NCBI GenBank assembly: GCA_032207245.1
Contig: CM063506.1
Span: 37,164,742 to 37,228,741, forward strand
Length of the DNA stretch: 64,000 nucleotides
DNA from: Pardosa pseudoannulata
Lineage: Eukaryota > Arthropoda > Arachnida > Araneae > Lycosidae
Direction: 5' to 3'
Shown: piece by piece, positions 23,602 through 35,600 of the stretch
How the letters are laid out: each line of letters opens with the position of its first letter
Position numbering within the stretch: position 1 is the stretch's first letter
Position numbers and translations under genes: made by a program
Notes under the pieces: model-generated
Databases searched by the model: none
What the model was told of the DNA's origin: nothing
The model's input: only the letters and a program-made list of their open reading frames with translations

Positions 23602-26600
23602 CAGGCTACTACTGCACTATCATCTATATTTTAAAAGTGTTTAAAACTGTTTCAATTTTACCTTTTATAACTCTCCAAAAATGTTTTTGTATGTAGAGTT
23701 CTTAAAAATACTAAACAACTTCACATTCTCAAGTTTTTAAGTATTTTGTTATTTGCATTTAAGAGTCATACTTTATTTTTCTGTAATCCTTATTTTTTAA
23801 TGAGAAAATACAAAAGTTATATTAAAATAATTCATAATTCTATTTCAACTGTTTTTCAGAATGTTTTTTTTAAATCCTGAAAATCTCTTTGTATCTTTAT
23901 GTATGTCAGCAGCAAAAGAAGAAAAATGTAATTAAAATTATTTAAAATAAGAGTGGTTTAAAATGATATGAAACCCGTTTTTGATGTAAAATAATTTAAA
24001 TATTTATATATTATATAATTTAATATATTTTGATAAATACCATTTAAATGAATTATGAATGAGTACATAGATTCTTTAAATATGCTATTGCACACTTGTA
24101 ATAAAAATGTTGAAAGTTATTCTATATTTGTTTTTTATATACATGGTTATATATGTAGATAGATACTTTTATTATGTATTTTTTTCTTTTTTTAGCAAGC
24201 GTGGTCAACTTCAAAGAAGTTTCTGTACCAAAAGAGAATCTTGTGGGGGAAAGAAATATAGGTTGCCATGTAAGAAAAATTTTCAAAAAAGTATTGTTAT
24301 GAATCTTATGCTAATATAATGTGCTTAATAGTTTTAATATTCTTTCAGATATTTTTGAAAACAATGGAAGGTTTTCGGATAGCAATGAATTCATTTACAT
24401 TTGGGACATTAAAAGTTTTATTAGGTAATAATTTGTTTCAAAAATTTTTATTTTCATGTAGTTTTGCTATATTGTTTATTTTGCATTTTGTAAAAATGTA
24501 AATTTTACAGTTATATGCATGTCACTCATCTGTTAATTTAAAACTAAAATTTACTTTTTATAGTTTTTAAATTTCTGAGTTTTAGTATATCTTATTTATG
24601 GAATATACATGTTACTGTGTGGAGACATGACAGTAAAGTATTATGAGTACAGACTTGCCAACTACTCCAGAGAAATGAGAAAATTTGATAACTCCAGAAA
24701 CTCCACAGACTGCTCCAAAAAATAAAACTTTTGAACAGTTAAAAGATTACAATTCTGCAATTAAATATAAAGTTTTGGAAAAAATAATGCTGAATATTAC
24801 TCTTTTCACACAATAATGCTGAATGTTAAAAGTTTTCAGTACTGTGTGAAAAAACCAAACTGAATTTATGTCAAATATGAGTAGACAAACTCTAGAATCC
24901 CTGATGATAGAAAAATGGAAATATTTTAAATCAGGGTCAATGTTGCTATAAGGAACACTCTTCTGAAAAATAAGTTGCTAAAGCTGAAAAAGCTACTCAT
25001 AAATTTTTAGATACATAAATTTTAATTTACCTTTTACAATTTACTACTGTGTAAATATTTTAAATTTAGTTTTAACTTAGAAACCAATACGATATATACT
25101 TAAAACTAAATGCCTAAATGTATAATCTGCAATCTGCGTTGAAATTTGAAACCACGCTGTTGCTCCTGACACAAGTGCCTAAATGTTGGCATGTCTGTGG
25201 GTAGCTTAATTGTTTGATAGGGTTTGAGGCATCAATTTAAGAAGTAGATCAATGGTGACAAACAAATGACTCACGGGTCAGACACTGATTCACAAAAGTT
25301 TTATAAATGGCCTGTGCTTTGATTTTTAGAATATTATTATTTATATTATTAAAAAGAAAATAGGCAATCAAAAATATTTGGAAAAATAAATAAATAAAAT
25401 GTAAATATGTCAAGTTTTTAAAAAAATATTTCCAAGTAAACATTGGCTAATTGATTTCTGTCATATCCCAACCAAATGTTGACTGAATGGTAGGGCTGTG
25501 CTCTTCTAGGGTTCATATCTCGCTGCTAGCTTGGATGTTCATAACAGTTTAGAATTGACTTTAAGTGATAGGTTCCAGTCTCATAAACTCTCAATAGTAA
25601 AAAAGTACACCATAGCACTTTAAACCAAACTATGATATCATTGCATCTATATATGACTGATGAGGATCAATCAGAAATTTGATAGTCATTATAGAGTGAA
25701 GATGCAACAGTTCTCAATGTTGAATAAATTGGTAGTTTTGTCAAATGTATATCTATTCAGTGTTTCTAAATTATTATGTTTCTATTTAACTCTTTCCAAG
25801 TGATGTCACATTTAGTGATCCACAGTATAATATTAATTAGAAATAATGAACAAATTTTGACCCACTTCTCATAAAGGTTTACCATCACTGAACTAGAATA
25901 TGGATAACTTCCAATTAAAGAGACCCAATGTACAAATGGAAATCAAAGTCGAATTCACTGGTCTTATAATGGCATCATAGGAATGCTCTTTTGAAGATTA
26001 ATGTAATTTATGTAGGGCCTGAGATAACCTAGTGGTCAGTATGCTTTGATCGAATCCTTGAGTGCCAGATTCAAGTCTGATAGGTGCACTAATTGTCTCC
26101 CTGTCATTGGGAGCTTTGTCAGGTGTATATCTGTTCAATTTTTCTAAATTATTGGGGTATTTTTACCCCATTTCAAAGTGATGATACTTCATTTAGGAAG
26201 GGAAAGACATCCCTCCAGGTACAAAGGGATGGTAACCAGAGACCTCCATAAAAAAGCAATTAACAGGGTTTTGTCATGACTCCTGAGTTGCATCTCAACG
26301 AATTTCTCCTTTCTTAGCAACTGGCCTTTCTCATTTTTTGTTGTTGCATAACCTGTTGTCAAGGTTGCACTTGAAGGGAAAAAGACATACTCATGTGAAC
26401 TTTTAACAATGATGTAGTATGTGCATGGCATCCCCTCAATAAAGGTTCTCTGGTGGAATCAAATGGTCCCTTCAAGTGCGACCTTGACAACGGGTCACGC
26501 AACAACAAAAAATGAGGAAAGCCGGTTGCTAAGAAGGAAGAAATTTGCTGAGATGCAATTCAGGAGTCACGAAAAATATACCACCTGCCTTGAAACCCAA

Positions 26601-29600
26601 GGGGGAGTTTCAAACATAACACTTTCATAGTTCACAATGGAAATTTTAAATAATTAATACAATAACTAATTAAATGAGTAAAAAAAAGAGAGAAAAAGTT
26701 ATTAAATGCAATTAATAAAGTAGGAAAAAATGAATCAAATTAAGAAAAATAGAAAAAAAAGAATATAAACAGCATAACCAGCATTATTCACAGGCCATAA
26801 AAATAAAGATTTGTGTTTGAGGATAGCCTCGGTCTTTCAGAGAGCAACTACATAACACACTCTCCTCTCCCTTTGGCTGACTTCGACATGGGAAAAAAAA
26901 AAACAAGCATTAACATAAAAATGTAATCTAAAATTGACACAATAACTACAATTACATATTAAATAATATTCCAGTAACATGTGGGGTTTTTTATTCTCCT
27001 ATATGTTTTTATTAAAAAAAAAAAAAAAAAAAAAAACTTTTCAGTACAATTGTAGCATAACTGTTCTAAAATGGTTATAGCATTGATATTTAGCAATTTC
27101 AATGATGTTACAAGGCAAATGACCGTCTGCTCACTCCAGTCCCCCAAAATTAATATAAATAAATAGATAAATCCTTATTTATGACATCTCAAAATATTTA
27201 ATATTGAATGAAATGCTACAAACAGAATAATTGTAATATTTACAGTTTATTTTCTCCTTAAATAGAGCCTGATAATATTGAAGATATCTGTATTGGGTGT
27301 TATTCAAAAGTTTATTTTTACTACTTATGTAATTTGTAAACTTACTTTTGTTATTAGGCTCGTAGAAGACTGTATATATATATATATATATATATATATT
27401 TTTAATAGATTCCATAACTGATAGAATAATTCATGTTGAAAGAATAGAAAAATCTGTTGGAGACTTGCAGTTAGTTCGGGTAAGAAATATAGGTATTTTC
27501 TTCTTTTTAATATTAAGTTTAAATCTTTTAGGTAAACAAATTTTTTCATTATTACTTGTTGAGTTAGTTTGAAAATGTAGTTGGAATCAGTATTTTTACA
27601 AAACTGGATTCTTTGAAGAAATAAAAGGAATTTATACTCCAGAAACAGTTCAGATTTTTCCAGAAAAACTGCTTGCAAGTTTTCATTGTAATATAAATTT
27701 GATGGTGAAATTTTGAACTGTGATATGATGTACCTTGTGGCCAGTATATCATGTGGGTAGAAAAATGTTAGTTCATTATTGTAATTAATTGTGAGTCCAT
27801 GATTATTTACTAGTTCATATATTCATTAAACGCTTTTCTACATATGTTATTATGGAAAAAAAAGTTTAGGAATGAAATGTAAAATGTCATTCATGGTACG
27901 TATGATTTTAACTGCACATAATTTTTTAACTTTTAACTGTAAAAAATTTACTTTTCATTTGTTTATTTCTTTGCAATCATGAATTGTTTCAATCTATTGC
28001 ATTTTAAGAGAAAAGTGCGTATTGTGTCTTGCTATTTCTAATTAAAGCAAAATTTATAAAAGTTCATACAACATCTATAACATTTTTTAAAATAATTTTT
28101 TCTGCGGCTTCATTTACTTTAACTTCTAAAAAATATTAGACTTTTTATAAAAAGTAAACATACAAAAAACATAAGAAAATACAAAAACTTTGTTATTAGT
28201 TTATTTCATATATTTTAAAAATTATTTATGGAGATACTTTTCATTATTTTTTCCAAAAGTTTGTCTAAAAAATTATGATATTAAAAACATTTTATTTTTA
28301 GCGAAGGTTATCTAAAATTGGTTGTATGATATATGCTATGGAAACAATGTCATACTTCACTGCTGCTATTCTGGATTCATCTGAAAATCCTGATGTGGCT
28401 TTTGAAAGTGTTATAATGAAGGTAATTATCCTTTTTATATGTTAAAAATTAAAATTTATTTCCTTGTTTTTTACTAGTTTTAGAAATTTAAAATGTACTT
28501 GATTTACTGTTTACGGGTAAATTGCTATTATCAAAGTTTTAGTTACTGAAAAGCTACTTTTAGGCATTTAGTTTTTGGATTGTGTAAACAGATTCTTTTA
28601 TTTTAAATTCTTAATAATTTTTTTTTGCTGGTGTTATAATTATTTTATTTTGTTAAAACAAAAACTAAATATTAATATTTTTCTATTACATTAATTTTAT
28701 TGCAGTGTTTATAGATTTCAGATGATAAAAAGTTTTTCTTAACCTTTTTCTAAAATAGAAATGTTAATAAAAATTTCTCATTTTCTCTGCATCTGATATT
28801 TTAGGTTTGATATTGGGGATAGTTGTGGCAGGTAGTCCACTACCAGTTCTGCTAATGGTAATTTCATAAGATAATGCAAGGACAAATTTGCAAGTTAAAT
28901 TCTGTGTTGGTTTTAAATGAACTCCATTGAAGAAAAAAACTATGGAGCTATGAAATTATGTTTAAACACACACATATTTTTTCAAAAAGCTTTCACAAGC
29001 CACCTGTTAGAACCCTATATTCTACATAAACAAAATACAAAGTATTCTCATATAAGAAAATATAATTAAGAAAATTTAAGCATAAAAGGGTTATTTTAAA
29101 ATGTTAGCAATAAAATTAAAGCATGATAAAAATGTATTAAAAACATGGCATTTAACAAAGACTGATTTGAAATTTAGCATGCATTTTTTAAAGCCATTCA
29201 CAGTAATTCTCTGGCATGGCAGATCAACAGAAAAAAAATATTTTAACTTAATGAACATCATTGGGGAAAATGCCTGATTATGGCTTAGGCACAATAAGTC
29301 TGGGATTAGAGCCCCAGATTTTTTTTTTTTGTGGGAGGGGGGGGAGAGAGACAAAAACACAAATTTTTTTTAATTAAAAATTGATTTTTTTTTTCAAATT
29401 TGTACTTTTCCTCCCCTTTTTGCAAAGAATTATTTAATGTAAAATATTTTAAGGGTCAATTAAGATGAATCTAAAATGTTATTAACTGTGAGAAATATTA
29501 CATCTAAACTGTGTTTTGAGAAAGTGATTTAAATCTTTGCTGAAAAGATAAGAAAAAATCCTTTCTGAAAATAAATTTTAGTTTTATTTATTTATTTGTC

Positions 29601-32600
29601 CCATTTGTAAATCGTCTAAAACCTGAAAATGTTCAGGTGTTTTTTTCATTGATGTTTACATAAGTTTATTTTTAAAGCTTGTTATTTATTTGGTAATATT
29701 TCTTTCAGTGTTAGAAATATGGCACTTACTGAAATAATTTTACTAAATTTGAAGGAAATATTTCATATGTGTTATTTTCATGTGAGGATTTAATGTATGT
29801 TATATTTTATTCAAAGCCTAAATTTTAATTATACCGTCATCTAAAAATTTGGATTCAAGTTAAACTTCAAATTTTTACAAGTTTTCTACATATTAAAAAA
29901 TACTTGGTGGAGGGCAGGTAGATAAAGAAAAGAACAAAAAGGCTAAAACAGTACTTTTCCTAAGACCATATGGATCTTAATTTGGCCCTGATTGTGGAAT
30001 GTAAAGATTCACAGTAGTAAGTTGTACCAAAATGTGTATTAGACATCAAGTGATTTTCTTGTTTTCTTTAAATTTGTTTCCACATGGATTTTTTATTGTG
30101 AAGTTAAAAATAGCAAATATTTAGGTTTCAAAAATAAAAAGACAAAATGTATATAACAAAATTATGGTTATTTTAGGAATTTAATTAAATTTTGTGAAAA
30201 AGCCCTAAAACAATTAGTAAAAAAAAATGGGAGCCATATTTAACTCAGTGGAGAGTCACATTTTCTTACTGTTGATATATATTGAGGTAAATGTGTCACA
30301 ATTTCAATGTTAAAAAATTATATTGGGAATTATGTATTTGCTTTTCATATATATATTTTTTTTTCCATTTTCTTCTCTGTCATTTAAAAGAAAATTAATC
30401 TTTTCATTGCTAGAGAAATGAATTATGATTTAGAAATTTACTTTATGCTTATCTAACTTTTACAATTTTAATATAGATTTTCAACTCAGAAGGAACATTA
30501 TATTGCATTAGAGAGCTTATGGAAGTTCTTGGATCAACCAGCTTAATGAAGGAACAACATCTGGAAAGGTTTCATAGAGATGCTTTAGGATTGCTTATGT
30601 TTGACGTAGGTTGATTAAATATGTATTATGTATTTCATAGTAATTATACATATATATACTCATTTACTTTAGCTTACATCTAAAACTTTTTAATCACCAC
30701 ACTAATGTAGAAATTTTCTAATTGGTACCACAATTAGCTCAGTGTAAATATGAATTATGAATATTGGACCATATAACTAATACTGTTGAAACTTAAATAT
30801 TAAAACTTATTCATCAGTTGTTATAAAAATAGTTTTATAAACTGCCAAATAATTAGTCAATTCAACAATTTCACATTTAGACTACTTGAATTTCATAACT
30901 GTTGAAATAACAATTTAAAAAAATTTTTTAAGCCTAAGTTCTGTAAATTTAATATAATAAAAAAATTCAATATTTTTTTATGTAAAGTTCTAAAAAATTA
31001 GGGAAACTAACTAGATACCTGAAAAAGTTTAGATTTATTGAAATATATCTTTAAAAAATGAAAAGATGCTTACACTCTTTACTTATCTTTAAAAACTAAT
31101 TTATTCCTTTGCTCTTACTGGTAAAGTTTCTAATATCTTAAAATCAAAACTAAAGTTACTGACTAATTGTCACTATACAAAGTGGAATCATTAGAGTATA
31201 ATTAAACATTTTCAATTACATTGCTCAACTTGCATAGTTCTGGGCTTAAAATTCAGTTTACAAATTAATATACAATGCTCATAACTACCATTTTTAAGTC
31301 TATACAATAACATACAAAAATAATACTTTGTCTTGCCAAACTTCCAAAGAAAAAATCATTATAAAGATTTTTGTCTTCTTGAAATGCAGAACTTCCTCAT
31401 ATCCAAGAACTAATAGGAAATAACTGTAAATCTACTACTATTTTGATAGTTGAACAAGACAGATAAAACTGGCCTTATGTTTGTTTTTAGCTAAACTTCT
31501 ATGACCAGAAAACTTTTCTAATGATTTTTTAAAAAATATTATAGAATGCATATATTAAATTTTTTTATAAGTTAAATATCTATTATTACTGTTAGCAGAT
31601 TTTAGGGCTAAATACATGGTTTCCGCGCTCCTGGAAAGTCATGGAAAATCATGGATTTAGACAATGGATTAATTTTGTCATGGAAAGTCTTGATTTTTCA
31701 AGTAAAATGAGTAAAAGTCATGGATCAGCTAAACTACCGATTAAAAAAAATGCATTGAATTGTTTAATTCTATATTTACTTGTCATTTGGCTGAAGTTAC
31801 TGAGTTTGGTATTTATGTATTATCCTATTGACCATATTACCAAGTAAAATTTGTTCACCAAGGAAACTCAAAGCAAGAAAGCTTAAATGTATATTATTCT
31901 GGTTTTTTCTTAAATTGTAGATTAAAATTTTATTAATATAATAATATTTTTTAATAAAAATTAAGATTTTTGCACAAAATATAAGTTTATCTCTAGGGAT
32001 ACTGTATATAAACATTATAGAGTTATATTTCGCTATTATTAATGTCACGTGGATAATACCAAAGTACCCTGAATTCAAATTGGAAACATTTTGATTGAAA
32101 AATTGCTATATGATTAAACTTAGGTATGTAGATACAACAATTTATTTTTATGTATGTGAGTTTATTAAACACTTATAAAGTAAGTTTATAGCTTTTTACG
32201 ATAAAATTCCTGTAATTTCTCTAAAAGCATATATTTTATATGTATGTACATCAGAAGTTTTATTCATATATACTTTAAGGAAAGCTTTTTAAAGTCATGG
32301 AAAATGATCTGCTAAATCAGGGAAAGTCATGAAAAGTCATGGATTTGAAACACTCTATTTTGGCAGATACCCTGTAAATAATTGCAACTTTCTAATATTT
32401 GTAAGTTATAAAATAATTTAAAAATTAGCATAAATTCAGTTTGTTGTCCTAAAACTCTTTGAATTTTGTGGTTTGGAATCTGCTTATAGTTACAGATTGT
32501 AACTTTATAATAATATTAAAATTGTTATTATGTTAAACTCCTGAGTGGAGTTTAATATAATATTTAAACTCCACCCAGGACTTTAAATGAAAAAATACAG

Positions 32601-35600
32601 TATTTCAATTAATGTCATATAAAATAAGTTTATTTTCTGTGATGTATCAAAATGAATTTCAAAGCTTTATTGACGTACCTCAAAAATTATTTGGACTCAA
32701 TACTGTTATCTAAGGGAAAAACTGTATGTCTATATTGAAATCTCATTATCATTTTACCTCTTTTATTTTTAATTCCAACGTTTATAAATATTTTAGATGT
32801 GTATACATTGTTAGAAAAGTATTTCTTCTAAATGTATTATTTTTAAATATTTAAGATTGAAAAATTATTAGATTTAGAAACATTATAAGTCTTTTAACTG
32901 CTATTGAATTTTAATTTAATAGGGTCCAAATGATTTCAACCGACTGCTTGTTGGACTCTATGGTTGTAAACTTGTTGGAGAAAGTAAAGCAGAGGATGTA
33001 GTGTAAGTTTCCTTTATGTTAGCTACAAAATTCATACACTATATGTTCCACTGCAGATCCAGTTGATGACCAAATGTCTTTTATGACTTTCATTAAATGC
33101 TCAGTAGAACTTTTGTGATGTTTGGAAATAGTCAATATTTGTGCTATTATAAGATAAAATGTATGCAAAAAAATAAATAAATAAAAATAAGGGTGTTTCT
33201 ATTTCTCCCACTGCTTTTGATAAACCCTGGAACATATTTTACTAAATTGCCAATATTGCACCCTGTAATCAATATTAAAGTATTTAATATTAATGACCCA
33301 AATAATATAAAGATGAATTTTCTTGACTAAATTTATTTTTTAATATAATTAATGTTGAGTATATTGTAAGTTGTATTTTTAAATTGTTCGAACTGTTAAA
33401 GAATCAGAGGTGCACATGATCAGTGCCAGAGTACATGCTATGTTTGCATGAAAGAGGTGAACATATGAAATGTTTAACAAAGCATTGGTTTTCTTTTAAT
33501 GTTTTTTTTTTTTGTTTGTTTGTTTGTTTGTTGATGTTGTGTTGAAAAACAATTTGTAATTATTTTTTTACAATGTACTCTTTAGAATGAAGAGTTAAAA
33601 ATATATTTAGTTCAATCCAAATTTTAAAAAATTTACTCAGTTTACATAATTACCTGTCGGGTTATCAACCCTACGGCCAACCTGTATGTACCCTTAAATT
33701 GTAAAATATTTACTATCATATTTATAATTTATTCTTACAGCTTTTTTGAGAAAAATGCATAAATCATAGCTAAATTTATGAAATTTATTTGATGAAATGT
33801 GTTACCGGTATTGCAACGAACAACTCAATACCAGTACTTGAGCAGAGCAAGGTTCTGGTAGTGATTATAAAAAAATGACGAACTATTTAAAAACGAAAAT
33901 GTAGATTTATTTTAAATCTTAAAATAAAAAACATATTCTCCGATGTCCACCTATGTGCCGGGAAAAATGCACAAGTACAAAAAAAAAACATCCAACAGTC
34001 CTCTTATATATCCAGCAGCAGACATCGCATAAAATTTAACATATACATGCAACTTCCTCTCCCACTCAGCCAATCACAAAATTACACAGTTCGTAGCTAC
34101 CGAGTGAGAGTTGAAGTCGCAATCAAACATACAGCAAGAGTCAGCTTTACAAATTGCGATTAAGAAGCCTCGGTTAACTTTAAATAAAACAAAAACAAAT
34201 TGCTGGGATTCACCGGAGGTTGAGAAGGTGCCAATTTGGCTGCAACTTCTAATAAAATGTAATGCTAGAAGAAGCAGCATAGAAAAAAAAAAATGTAAAA
34301 TAATGTTAATTTGATCGAATTTAAATTATATTGATTGAATGAAATTTTTAATATTAATTTATTGGTCTCATTAATTTTGTTTGTCATATAATTGTATTTT
34401 GTATATGAGAATTTATTAATATGCATTTTTAAAATTCTGTGTAATTTTTTTCTTTTTCTTAGAAAAGGAAGGAATAAATTTTTCTACCCTAAGGATACTA
34501 TTAAACAACAGATACGAAGATGGAGATTGTTTGCTAATAAAGTGAAATATGACCAAGATATTGCTGGTCACATTCACCCATCATTAGTGGTTTGTATTTC
34601 TTCAGTGAAGTTTAAAAATTTTCTTTGATAAAACTTTTTTCAAACGTTTTCTTTTACTATTAATGTTTGCATCTTTTCTGTCAAATATCGAGATGAATAT
34701 CTTATACAGTGAAACCTCTCTGAGTGGCCACCCAACTGTTCCGAGAATATTTGGCTGCTCTGAAGGGGTTTATTATAAGATAATTGCTATAATGCATAAT
34801 ATAAACAAGTCTGACATATATTTCTTATTTAAAATGAAATTGAAAACTTATCTAAAGAGAAAATAGTACTTTATTTCATGCTCTCTTACATTTTTTTTTA
34901 AAAAAGGCTACAATTTGTCTTTTAATTTTTTACTTTTCTCTATAACAACCATTTTTTAAGCTCATTTTTTACTTTAAAAGCAGAAAATTGAAGTCTTTGT
35001 ATTCCTTCAAAATCAAATCTTTTTCTTTAATGACTTCGTTGATTTGCGTTCTTCCACAGTTAGATAATTCAACTAACTTTCTTGCCAATTTGCCATTTTC
35101 ATATTCAAGCAGAACTTCAATGTGCTTCTCGAGATTTAGGAAAATGCATTTTGACATAGTTGCCATAGTTAGTCACTTACAACATCACTTACTAATAAAA
35201 TAAAACTGGCATGGATGACATTTTTGCTGACAAAGGTGCAGTTCTTCCTTTACTGTACGTATTGGAATTCCAAACAAAGGCCCTAGGATACCTGCAACAC
35301 CTGATTGTCCAGTTCCTCCCTCAGTTTCTATGGGTGGTGCAATAGGAATTCCCTATCTGAAGGGTGTAGGGTACAAAAGAGATAATAGATTTAATGTTTC
35401 TAAGAAAGGGGGGGTTGCGAGAATGGACATTGCAAATTATTCCTGGGTCTTATATCCAACCATAAAACTAACCTTGAGTTTTTCCGCTCAAAATTAAAGC
35501 ATTGAGTGAGTAGAGTTTCCCAAAAAATGAAATAGGCAATACCACTCGGTGGCCGTTTACAGGGGGTCGGGTGGTCACCGATACAGGTTATTTTATCATT

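Larger units (their letters stand above)
21070..24195. other. Intron 7 contents
   Basis: It holds a TA-flanked TIR element (21315-22156), a SINE (22475-22612) and a (TA)n run (23565-23599). A stretch of higher complexity at about 23060-23520 has open frames on the plus strand but no family I can name. Confidence 0.5.
24425..27408. other. Intron 9 contents
   Basis: It holds copy 1 of a hAT-like element (24648-25200), a SINE (25480-25635), two copies of another SINE-like repeat (25690-25830 and 26018-26205), a long foldback (26277-26570), a poly(A) run (27012-27036) and a (TA)n run touching the acceptor. Confidence 0.7.
30606..32922. other. Intron 12 contents
   Basis: It holds copy 1 of a 0.76-kb hAT-like element (31610-32375) and a small hairpin (32545-32574). 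The rest shows nothing. Confidence 0.6.

Noticed and set aside
26189..26630. Two related peptides on opposite strands (SSATLTTG...TTKNE) as a duplicated protein family
   Set aside because: They are the two arms of one inverted repeat read from opposite directions; no start context, splice sites or known domain.
27179..27678. Proteins with YIYIYI tracts on the minus strand
   Set aside because: They are translations of a (TA)n microsatellite and of the antisense of ACAD9-like exon 10.
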